Shown: piece by piece, positions 8,165 through 15,605 of the stretch
How positions within the stretch are numbered: the first letter of the stretch is position 1
How the letters are laid out: each line of letters begins with the position of its first letter
Assembly (NCBI RefSeq): GCF_030408355.1
Contig: NZ_CP046606.1
Coordinates: 62,001-126,000, forward strand
Reading direction: 5' to 3'
Origin: Corynebacterium afermentans subsp. afermentans
GTDB lineage: Bacteria > Actinomycetota > Actinomycetes > Mycobacteriales > Mycobacteriaceae
Length of the DNA stretch: 64,000 nucleotides
Translations under genes and position numbers: made by a program
Notes under the pieces: generated by a model
Seen by the model: the letters and a program-made list of their open reading frames with translations, nothing else
Databases searched by the model: none
What the model was told of the DNA's origin: nothing

Positions 8165-9517
8165 ATGACTAAGGCGCAGCGCTGGGGATTTTTCGCGGTG
8201 GTTTCGCTCGGGCTGCTCATGATCGGCCTGGACAACTCCATCCTGTACACCGCGCTGCCGGCGCTGGAGCACAGCTTTAACGCCACCCCCGAGCAGGGCC
8301 TGTGGATCATCAACGCCTACCCGCTGGTGCTCTCCGGCCTGCTGCTGGGCACGGGCGCGCTGGGCGACAGGGTGGGCCACCGCCTGATGTTCATCGTGGG
8401 CCTGGCAATCTTCGGCCTCGCGTCGCTGGGTGCGGCGTTCGCGCCCGGCCCGCTGGAGCTGATCCTGGCGCGCGGGATGCTCGGCATGGGGGCGGCGGTG
8501 ATGATGCCGGCCACGCTCGCGCTGATCCGGCTGACGTTTCCGGACGAGCGGGAGCGCAACACCGCCATCGGCATCTGGGGTTCGGTGGCGGTGGCGGGCG
8601 GTGCGCTCGGCCCGGTGGTCGGCGGCGCGCTGATCCAGCATTTCTGGGTCGGGTCCGTCTTCCTCATCAACGTGCCCATCGTGGTGATTGCGCTGGTGCT
8701 CACGGTCGCGCTCGCGCCGGAAAACCTGCCCAACCTGGACAAGCAGTGGGACGTGGTCTCTTCGTTCTACGCCTTGATCGCGTTGTCTGGCCTGACCATG
8801 GCCATCAAGCAGGCCGCCCAAAACCCCGCCACCACTCTCGCCGCCCTGGCCGCTGCCGCCGTCGGTGCATGGTTGTTCGTGCGCCGCCAGCACCGCCTCG
8901 CGGACCCGCTGCTGACCTTCGACATCTTCCGCTCCCGCCTGTTCACCGGCGGCGTCCTCGCCGCAGCCGGCGGCATGTTCGTCCTCGCCGGCGCCGAACT
9001 GATGACCACGCAGAAGCTGCAGCTTGTCGACGCACTCACGCCCCTTGCCGCCGGCGCCACCGTCGCCGTTATGGCCTTATCCGCCATCCCGGCCTCGGTC
9101 CTCGGCGGGGCATATCTGCACAAGATCGGCTTCCTGCCGTTGATCGCGGGTGGATTCTTCGGGGCGGTAGTGGGGGCGGTGGCGTTGGCGACCGGATGGA
9201 CGTCGATAGGCATGGTGCTTTTGGGGCTGTCCGCGGGTTCGGTGATGAGTGTCTCCTCGATCGCGATCATCGGGTCCGCCCCGATGCACCGCTCCGGAAT
9301 GGCCGCGGGTGTGGAGGAGGTGTCCTACGAGCTGGGTACGTTGATTACCGTGGCGCTGACGGGGTCGCTGCTGCAGGCGGCGCTGGACCGCGGTGCGGAC
9401 TACACGGCCGCGTACAACCAGGTGATCGGCGTACTGGCCGCGGGCGCCGCGTGTTTTGCTGTGGCCACCTGGTGGTGTTTCCGCGACAACCCGAAGTCTG
9501 GAGGAGTCGATGCCTGA
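8165..9517 (+). CDS. MFS drug/proton antiporter, DHA2-like
   Basis: 450 residues, almost wholly hydrophobic, with 12-14 predicted helices. LDNSILYTALP (residues 22-32) is the DHA2 family D1 motif in TM1, and GDRVGHR (67-73) is MFS motif A in the TM2-TM3 loop. A GPVVGGAL segment fits motif C of antiporters. Family knowledge: such proteins export cationic dyes, biocides or metabolites using the proton gradient (SmvA/QacA/EmrB type). The substrate cannot be read from sequence. Its stop overlaps the next gene by 8 bp, so the two are translationally coupled. Confidence 0.8.
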   Translation: MTKAQRWGFFAVVSLGLLMIGLDNSILYTALPALEHSFNATPEQGLWIINAYPLVLSGLLLGTGALGDRVGHRLMFIVGLAIFGLASLGAAFAPGPLELILARGMLGMGAAVMMPATLALIRLTFPDERERNTAIGIWGSVAVAGGALGPVVGGALIQHFWVGSVFLINVPIVVIALVLTVALAPENLPNLDKQWDVVSSFYALIALSGLTMAIKQAAQNPATTLAALAAAAVGAWLFVRRQHRLADPLLTFDIFRSRLFTGGVLAAAGGMFVLAGAELMTTQKLQLVDALTPLAAGATVAVMALSAIPASVLGGAYLHKIGFLPLIAGGFFGAVVGAVALATGWTSIGMVLLGLSAGSVMSVSSIAIIGSAPMHRSGMAAGVEEVSYELGTLITVALTGSLLQAALDRGADYTAAYNQVIGVLAAGAACFAVATWWCFRDNPKSGGVDA

Positions 9518-10703
9518 CATGAACCCCCGCGCGTGGCACCGCAAAGCCTCGCGCCCGGTGAGCATCTGGATGGCGGTGTTCATCCTCGTCGGCCTTGCGC
9601 ACCCGTTCATCCGGGACGGGTCGTGGCTGCTCATCCACATTTTCACGCTGGGGATTTTGACCAACTCGATCCTGTTGTGGTCGCAAAACCTCACCGAGCG
9701 CTTCTTGGGGCAAAAGCTTGGCGACGCCTCACGGCCCGCCCAACTCACCCGCACCTACCTCTTCAACGCCGCCACCATCGCCGTGCTGGTGGGGCAGCTT
9801 GCCCGGTGGTACTGGCTGGTGTGGGTTGGTGCTGTGGCGGTGGCAGTCGTGCTGGCCTGGCACGCGGCGGTACTGGTGCGCCAGGTGCGTTCGGCACCGC
9901 GCCAGCACGCTGGGGCGCTGGGCTTTCTCGCCTCCGCGTGCTGCTTGCCGGTGGGTGCCATGTTCGGCGCCGCGCTATCCGCGGGGCTGCAGGGGCAGTG
10001 GCATTCCGCGGTACGCCAGGCGCACATGTTCACCAACGTGGGCGGCTTCGTGGGGTTCGCGGCGATGGGAGCGCTGAGCGTCCTGTTCCCGGCGATGTGG
10101 CGCACCCGTGGCCAGGGGCGCGTCGGCGTGGCGCTGGCCCTTGCCGGTGCGGGCGTGGTGGTGGCGGTGGCGGGCTCGCTGCTGCGCGCGGACGTGGTGG
10201 TGGGCGCGGGCACCGTGGTGATCCTGGCCGGCTGGGTGTGGCTCTACCAGGGGTTCGTGGCCAGCGCGCTGACGGTGCTCAAGGATCCGCGCGACCGTGT
10301 GACCTACCCGGCGCTGTCCGCGCTGTTCGCGGTGACCTGGCTCATCGGCGGGTTGACCTGGTATGCGGTGCGCCTGTTCGGCGGCGCGGGGGAGATCCCC
10401 ACCCTGCCGCTGCTGCTCGGCTTTGCGGGCCAGCTGCTCATTGGCACCATGAGCTACCTCATGCCCACCACCATGGGCGGCGGGCCAGCGGCGGTGAAGG
10501 CGGGTCTGCGGGAGCTCAACCGGGGCGCCTACCTGCGCGCCGGCCTGTTCAATGCCGCGCTTTTGGCGTGGCTCGCGGTGGGCAATTCCTATGCGCGGAT
10601 CGTGCTGTCGTTTGTCGCCTTCGGCGTGCTGGTGGCGTTTCTGCCGCTTATGGCGCGTGCGGTGAAGGCGCAGGTGGCCGTGATTAGATCACGTCGACCT
10701 TAA
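9510..10703 (+). CDS. Polytopic membrane protein resembling the N-terminal part of NirK-like fusions
   Basis: 397 residues, about 10-11 predicted helices. Histidines occur at helix starts (IHIFTLGILTNSILLWSQ; RQAHMFTNVGGFVGFAAMG; GTMSYLMPTTMGGG). As I recall them, large actinobacterial multicopper oxidase/nitrite-reductase-like proteins carry such a membrane region ahead of cupredoxin domains; here it is a separate protein with a small cupredoxin gene facing it. A role in copper, haem or nitric-oxide chemistry is inference. ATG at 9510 is chosen over upstream frames because it has GGAG upstream and overlaps the MFS stop. Its last 20 bp overlap the convergent cupredoxin gene. Confidence 0.55.
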   Translation: MPDMNPRAWHRKASRPVSIWMAVFILVGLAHPFIRDGSWLLIHIFTLGILTNSILLWSQNLTERFLGQKLGDASRPAQLTRTYLFNAATIAVLVGQLARWYWLVWVGAVAVAVVLAWHAAVLVRQVRSAPRQHAGALGFLASACCLPVGAMFGAALSAGLQGQWHSAVRQAHMFTNVGGFVGFAAMGALSVLFPAMWRTRGQGRVGVALALAGAGVVVAVAGSLLRADVVVGAGTVVILAGWVWLYQGFVASALTVLKDPRDRVTYPALSALFAVTWLIGGLTWYAVRLFGGAGEIPTLPLLLGFAGQLLIGTMSYLMPTTMGGGPAAVKAGLRELNRGAYLRAGLFNAALLAWLAVGNSYARIVLSFVAFGVLVAFLPLMARAVKAQVAVIRSRRP

Positions 10704-11067
10704 ACGTCATCCCCATCGTCTTGTGCCCGGCGATGGTGCACCACCCGCGGGTGTCCTTGTTGAACTCGCCGAAATAGGTCGAGCTGGCCTCGCCGGGGGA
10801 GAGCCGGCCGGAGTTGGCCTCCCCGATTTTCAGGTCGTGTTCCTTCTCGCCGTCGTTGACCAGGTTGACCACCAGCTTGGTGCCGCGCGGAACTTCGATC
10901 CGGTCGGGGATGTAGCGCATGCGCTCGATGCGCACGTCGATGGTGATGACGTCGTCGCCGGTGGGCAGTTCGCCCTCCTTGGGCAGCACGAGCGCGGAGG
11001 CGGATGCCACCCCGATAATGCCGGCGGCGACGATCGCCCACGCAGCAGTCTGTGTCCGGCGCGTCAT
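10684..11067 (-). CDS. Membrane-tethered cupredoxin (blue-copper-like) protein
   Basis: 127 residues: an N-terminal hydrophobic segment (residues 8-27, signal anchor) and one cupredoxin domain. Type-1 copper ligands can be placed as H77 (KEHDL), C110, H115 and M120, with the classic C-x4-H-x4-M spacing in WCTIAGHKTMGM. It probably acts as an exported electron-transfer or copper-binding protein. The start at 11067 has AAAGGAG 8 nt upstream and is preferred to an in-frame GTG at 11091. It is convergent with, and overlaps, the membrane protein gene, whose relatives are fused to such a domain in other actinobacteria. Confidence 0.8.
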   Translation of the reverse strand: MTRRTQTAAWAIVAAGIIGVASASALVLPKEGELPTGDDVITIDVRIERMRYIPDRIEVPRGTKLVVNLVNDGEKEHDLKIGEANSGRLSPGEASSTYFGEFNKDTRGWCTIAGHKTMGMTFKVDVI

Positions 11068-11097
11068 GGGCCTCACTCCTTTCCCCTCCACCCTAAG

Positions 11098-11180
11098 CCA
11101 AGCGTTTCCAAGCGTTACTCTTTATGGGCGACACCTGTGGATATGGTGATAGGATTCCCGTGTCTTACCCAGGTTGTCGC
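11098..11180. promoter_or_regulatory. Direct repeats and long dyad upstream of the Hsp70 operon
   Basis: CCAAGCGTT occurs at 11098-11106 and 11108-11116, exactly one helical turn apart on one face. GCGACACCTG (11128-11137) can pair with CAGGTTGTCGC (11170-11180) with one bulge. A -10 candidate TAGGAT lies between them at 11150-11155. The direct repeats could be an operator. No HAIR or CIRCE consensus is recognisable. Confidence 0.4.
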
Positions 11181-11197
11181 AGTGTAGGGAGTAGCAG

Positions 11198-13315
11198 GTG
11201 GCCGGCACTTTCGACCCCAACGGTCTAAAGAAGTACCTCAGCAATTCATCGGTGGCGCAAAAATGGAACAAAGTCGTCGCAGCCGTCGCGCAAGACGATG
11301 AGGCGGCGGTGGATTCCGCGCTGGTAGATGCCGGAATCCACGAGCTGTTCCAATTCGACACCGTCCCCGCCGGGCGCGAGGTGCTGCAGCAGCGTTTCGA
11401 CGAGCTCCGCAACGCCACCACCAAACAGCTGCGCCACGCCCGCCTGGGCAGCAACGCCGAGGCGGTGCGCGCCGGGCTGGAAAAGCTTGCCGCGGCGGGC
11501 ACGAACATCAACCCGACCATGTCCAGCGTGTGGCAGCGCTACTTCCACCGCCTCACTGCGCACGAGGCGGAGAAGATTGAGCGCGTGACTTCCCAGGTGC
11601 TCGCATCCGCAGGCCCGGTTGGCGCGGTGGAGGCGCAGGACCTCACGCGGCGTTTGGACGGCATGCAGCTGAGCGAATCCGGCAAGCAGTCCGTGATTGC
11701 CGCCCTGCAGGACAAGGACGTGCGCGTGGTGGAGGCGCCTGCGCCGGACGTGATGGCGAAAATTGAGCACGCCACCGCGAAAAATATCGTCGCGCTGGTG
11801 CGCCCGCGCCCGTGGCTGGACAACGAGGACCTGGGCTACTCCGCGTTCAAGGCACAGCCGGAGGGCCAGGCGCCGGTCAAGCGCGTGGAGCTGGAAGACG
11901 CGATCTCGTTTTACGATTCACGCAACCAGCAGGCCAACAAGGACGCCGCGATCAAGCTGCTCAGTCTGTGCGACACGGATGCCCAGCTTCACGACGTCAT
12001 CCTGGCCTACCACCTGCACAAAGTGAACCAGGCGCGCCTGACATCCTTCCCGGAGCCGGTGGTGGACCAGTTCGTGCTCAACGGCCTGGACAAGGAGGAA
12101 GGGGACAAGCTGCTTGGCAGCGGCGGCAGCACCGTAGCCGCGCGCGTGGATGAGGAAGCGGAGCGCCGCGCCTCCGCCCACCTGGGACTGGAGGAGCAGG
12201 CGTTCGGCGAAGTCGAGCGCATGATGGAGCGGCGCGAGCTGTACGGCGCTTTTGATCGAATGCAATCTATCAACGGCTGGCAAAACCCGGTCAGCGACCT
12301 TGGTAAAAAGGTCTTGCCTGAGATGAGAAATCGACTGTTCCAGCTGAACACCGCAGTGGACAAAGGTCTAGCGGCCGTGAACAATTGGGACCTGCCCACC
12401 GCCGAGCGCGAACTGGAAAACGCCACAAACCTCTCCTACGATGCACCGCAGTTGCAGGACCTGCAGCAAAAAATGGTGCAGCTGCTGCACAACCCGCAAT
12501 ACATCGACCGGGAACTCTCCCGCGTGGGCCTGGACCCGGAAGGGGAGCGGGCCGATGACAGCAACGGGGTGAATAGTCCGCCGTTTTGGTCCTACGTGCT
12601 CAAGATTATGGGGCCGACCGCTGCGGTGGATTATCTCATGTCCAGCACCAGCGACAAGGGCTTCGGTAATTTCATAACTACGTACCTCGGCATGCTGATT
12701 GCTATGGGTCTGCTGTACTGGGTGGCTCGTGCGGGGCTGAAGCGCGGCACGAAGTGGCCACTCGTTGTGGCGGCGATCGTCGTCTTGATCGCACTGTTCT
12801 GCTCCTCGTTCCGGTTCTCCGGCATCGCCAGCACACTGTTCGACTTCGAGTTCCCGCTCTCCGGCATCGCCAGCGCACTGTTCGACTTCGTGTTCCGGCT
12901 GTTCGACTCCGTGTTCCGGCTGTTCGACTTCACGTTCTGGCTCTCCGGCATCGCTGCCGCGGTGTACGCGTTTCGCATTAACCGCTTCCAGGGCCGCCGC
13001 AACCCCGCTTCCAACGCCGAGCGAAAGTCGTTCATCTTCCGTGCCCGCGACCACTTTGCCAACCAGGGCCTGACCCCGCAGAGCGGGTTGATCGTGCGCT
13101 ACATCGGCGACGGCCGAGGCCAGATCATGCTGCCGCCCACCCCGAACAGCGACTTCACCATCAACGGCAAGGTGGAGTTCGCCGGCGACACCCGCACCCC
13201 GAAGCCGGGCGACCTGTACCTCTTCGACGGCGGCGGCAACATCCAAGCAATAGCGAAGTCCGTCGGCGGCGAAAACTCTCTGCTGACGACTAAACCCAAA
13301 GAGCTGACACAGTAA
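11198..13315 (+). CDS. Paralog A: uncharacterised helical protein with C-terminal membrane domain
   Basis: 705 residues, GTG start after AGGGAG. The N-terminal ~310 residues are helical and clearly paralogous to the gene at 15606 (shared FYDSRNxQxNKDA block and preceding FGPxxY/AW segments), ending in a Gly/Ser linker (LLGSGGS). A second helical region (about 330-460) precedes two TM helices (about 490-512 and 520-540), a phenylalanine-rich repeat (537-590) and a soluble C-terminal tail with a short beta-rich domain. First gene of the rightward operon with GrpE-like and Hsp70-like genes. No family name is recognised; a client, scaffold or membrane platform for the Hsp70 is inferred. Confidence 0.75.
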   Translation: MAGTFDPNGLKKYLSNSSVAQKWNKVVAAVAQDDEAAVDSALVDAGIHELFQFDTVPAGREVLQQRFDELRNATTKQLRHARLGSNAEAVRAGLEKLAAAGTNINPTMSSVWQRYFHRLTAHEAEKIERVTSQVLASAGPVGAVEAQDLTRRLDGMQLSESGKQSVIAALQDKDVRVVEAPAPDVMAKIEHATAKNIVALVRPRPWLDNEDLGYSAFKAQPEGQAPVKRVELEDAISFYDSRNQQANKDAAIKLLSLCDTDAQLHDVILAYHLHKVNQARLTSFPEPVVDQFVLNGLDKEEGDKLLGSGGSTVAARVDEEAERRASAHLGLEEQAFGEVERMMERRELYGAFDRMQSINGWQNPVSDLGKKVLPEMRNRLFQLNTAVDKGLAAVNNWDLPTAERELENATNLSYDAPQLQDLQQKMVQLLHNPQYIDRELSRVGLDPEGERADDSNGVNSPPFWSYVLKIMGPTAAVDYLMSSTSDKGFGNFITTYLGMLIAMGLLYWVARAGLKRGTKWPLVVAAIVVLIALFCSSFRFSGIASTLFDFEFPLSGIASALFDFVFRLFDSVFRLFDFTFWLSGIAAAVYAFRINRFQGRRNPASNAERKSFIFRARDHFANQGLTPQSGLIVRYIGDGRGQIMLPPTPNSDFTINGKVEFAGDTRTPKPGDLYLFDGGGNIQAIAKSVGGENSLLTTKPKELTQ
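12800..12970 (+). repeat. Degenerate tandem repeat encoding SGIAS-LFDF units
   Basis: The DNA repeats CTCCGGCATCGCCAGC and CTGTTCGACTTC-type blocks three to five times. Encoded units read SGIAS-LFDF, SGIAS-LFDF, RLFDS, RLFDF, SGIAA. Unit length varies, consistent with slippage-driven expansion inside a hydrophobic region. Confidence 0.75.
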
Positions 13316-13346
13316 CTACAAAGCAGACTTACGGAAGAACCAAACA

Positions 13347-13949
13347 ATGAGCATTCGTCAGTGGGACAATATCGCGGACACAAACGTCGCAGACGAAGTC
13401 CCGGCCCAACCAGCACCCCCTGAGCCGACAGCACCGGCCGCACCCGAGAACCCCAGCACCGAGCTGCGTGAGGTTCGCGAGTCCTTGGACGCCCTGCAAG
13501 CCATGATGGTGCCCAAGCGCCTCATGCAAGACGTCATGGAAGGCCTCGGCGCGCTGAGCGCCCAGGTGGAAAACCAGCAGGCGGAGCGCGCCCAGCTGCA
13601 CGGGGATTTGCAGGAGGCGCGCCGGGACCAGGTGGCGTTGCTCCTGAACCCGGGCGTGAAGCGTCTTTTAGCATTGCAGGCGTTTCTCAACGACCTGCCG
13701 CAAACCCCGGAGCTCGAACACGCAGGCGAGTTGCTCGTGGATGCGATCGAGGCCTTCGGCTACGAGCCCGTCGAGGCCGATCCGGGCACGGACTTTGACA
13801 AGAAAGTGCACAACAGCGTGGGTGTTGAGGAAACTGACGACGAAGCGCTGGACGGCAAAGTAGTCCGTGAGGTCAGTCCCGGCTACATCTACGCCAACGC
13901 GAAGCGGGCAGCGTTTCCCGCTCGTGTCGTAGTGCACAAGTACGTTTAG
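13347..13949 (+). CDS. GrpE-like nucleotide-exchange factor
   Basis: 200 residues. A Pro/Ala-rich N-terminus is followed by a long amphipathic helix (about 35-95) and a C-terminal beta domain. The end carries the GrpE-like pattern: G-Y-x-P-V, DPGTDFDKKVHNSVG, VxREVxPGYIY, then a final hydrophobic strand (PARVVVHKYV). GrpE dimers release ADP from Hsp70; here the partner is surely the Hsp70 encoded 30 bp downstream. It differs from housekeeping GrpE in its N-terminus and in sitting before dnaK with no dnaJ. ATG chosen at 13347; the ribosome binding site is weak (GGAAG). Confidence 0.75.
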   Translation: MSIRQWDNIADTNVADEVPAQPAPPEPTAPAAPENPSTELREVRESLDALQAMMVPKRLMQDVMEGLGALSAQVENQQAERAQLHGDLQEARRDQVALLLNPGVKRLLALQAFLNDLPQTPELEHAGELLVDAIEAFGYEPVEADPGTDFDKKVHNSVGVEETDDEALDGKVVREVSPGYIYANAKRAAFPARVVVHKYV

Positions 13950-13979
13950 TGGTTGGTTTAGCCAAGGGGAAGGAAGAGC

Positions 13980-15602
13980 ATGGCTGACAAGAAGAAAGTC
14001 TTCGGCATCGATCTGGGCACCACCTACTCGGCTGTCGCCCACGTGGACGAGTACGGCGTAGCGCAAGTCATTGAAAACGAGGACGGCCAGCCCACCACGC
14101 CGTCTGTGGTCTACTTCGAGGACGACAGCAGCTTCGTCGTGGGCCAGGAGGCCAAGAACGGCCAGAAGCTGTACCCGGACGACACGGTCTCGTTGATCAA
14201 GCGCAACATGGGCGACCGCATCACCCTGAACTTCCACGGCAACGACTACACCCCGGAATCCATCTCCGCGCTGATCCTGCGCCAGCTGGTTGAGGTGGCG
14301 CAGGAGATGGAAGACGAGGACACCAACGCGGTTGTCATCACCGTCCCGGCGTACTTCGGCACCGTGCAGAAGCAGGCCACTAAGGACGCCGGCGAGATTG
14401 CGGGCCTGGATGTGCGCGGCATCATCGCCGAGCCGGTGGCCGCCGCCCTTTCCGCAGGTTTCGAGCCGGGCGAGCACCAGACCATCTTCGTCTACGACTT
14501 AGGCGGCGGCACCATGGACTGCACCGTCATGGAACTCAACGAAAACGGTGTAGAAGTCCTGGCCACGGACGGCGACCGCAGGCTCGGCGGCGCGGACTGG
14601 GACGCGGAGCTTTTAAACATGGTGGCGGCGAAGTTCATGCTGGAGACCGGCCTGACCGAGGACCCCACCTTCGACGACGAGTTTTACCAAGACCTGCTTT
14701 CCAACGTGGAGCAGGCGAAGATTTCCCTGTCGCGCAAGAAGAAGGTGAAGATCCGCTGCTCCTACCGCAACGAGGCTTCCGCCATGATTGAGGTCACCCG
14801 CGAGGAGTTCGAGGAACGCACCCGCGACAAGGTGGAGCAGACCCTGCGCATCGTGGACCGCACTCTGGAGAAGGCCCGAGAGAAGCGCCCGAACCTGGAG
14901 ATTGAGAAGTACCTGCTGGTCGGCGGTTCCTCGAAGATGCCGATGATCCCGGCGGCGCTGGAGGAGCGCTACGGCTGGGAGCTCACGCCCACCGAGTACG
15001 ACCTTGCCGTGGCCAAGGGGGCGGCGATCTACGGCCAGGGCGAGATGGATTTCGCCGTGGACAACGAGGAGGGTACTGACAGCACCGACGCCGCCCCGGA
15101 GCAGAGCTCGAAGCACTTCGTGCTCGGCGGCAGCGCGGGCGGCGCTGCCACCACCCAGACCATCACCAATGTGCTGCCGAAGTCTGTCGGCGTGCTGTTT
15201 TTCGACCCGGAGCGCCAGGAAGAGTACGTCGGCCACATTCTGCACGCGGGCGAGTCTTTGCCTGCCGAGGGCACCACGCAGGCGAGGACGGTGCAGGACG
15301 GGACGACGTCGTTACGCTTCCGCATCTTCGAGCAGCTGGGTGAGGTGGAGTCCCGCGACCTTGAGGCAAACGAGGAGATCTCGCCCGAGGGCGGCGCGCT
15401 GCTGGATAACCTGCCGCACTTGCCCGCGCATTCCGAGGTGAACCTGATCATGTCCGTGGACGCGGACGGCATTGTCACCCTGCAGGGCCACGAGCCGAAG
15501 TCCAACCAGTTCTTCCGCCTGGAGGCGCAGGTCTCCGCGCTGGACAAGGAAGAGGTCGCCGCCGCGAAGCAGCAGGTTGTCCTCATGATGCGCGGGGACT
15601 AG
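13980..15602 (+). CDS. Hsp70-family ATPase lacking the C-terminal lid
   Basis: 540 residues against about 610-640 for DnaK. The nucleotide-binding domain is intact: GIDLGTTYSAV (phosphate 1, residues 9-19), DLGGGTMDCTV (phosphate 2, near 175), VGGSSKMPMI (adenosine loop, near 315). After an acidic linker (~360-380) comes a recognisable substrate-binding beta domain (TNVLPKSVGV, GESLPAEGT). The alpha-helical lid is missing: the protein stops ~25 residues after the beta domain. Strong RBS (GGGGAAGGA). It is therefore an HscC-like or accessory Hsp70 dedicated to this locus rather than the housekeeping DnaK. Confidence 0.9.
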   Translation: MADKKKVFGIDLGTTYSAVAHVDEYGVAQVIENEDGQPTTPSVVYFEDDSSFVVGQEAKNGQKLYPDDTVSLIKRNMGDRITLNFHGNDYTPESISALILRQLVEVAQEMEDEDTNAVVITVPAYFGTVQKQATKDAGEIAGLDVRGIIAEPVAAALSAGFEPGEHQTIFVYDLGGGTMDCTVMELNENGVEVLATDGDRRLGGADWDAELLNMVAAKFMLETGLTEDPTFDDEFYQDLLSNVEQAKISLSRKKKVKIRCSYRNEASAMIEVTREEFEERTRDKVEQTLRIVDRTLEKAREKRPNLEIEKYLLVGGSSKMPMIPAALEERYGWELTPTEYDLAVAKGAAIYGQGEMDFAVDNEEGTDSTDAAPEQSSKHFVLGGSAGGAATTQTITNVLPKSVGVLFFDPERQEEYVGHILHAGESLPAEGTTQARTVQDGTTSLRFRIFEQLGEVESRDLEANEEISPEGGALLDNLPHLPAHSEVNLIMSVDADGIVTLQGHEPKSNQFFRLEAQVSALDKEEVAAAKQQVVLMMRGD

Positions 15603-15605
15603 GAA

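Noticed and set aside
13980-15602. Housekeeping dnaK
   Set aside because: Lacks the lid domain, has no dnaJ or hspR beside it, and sits in a lineage-specific locus.
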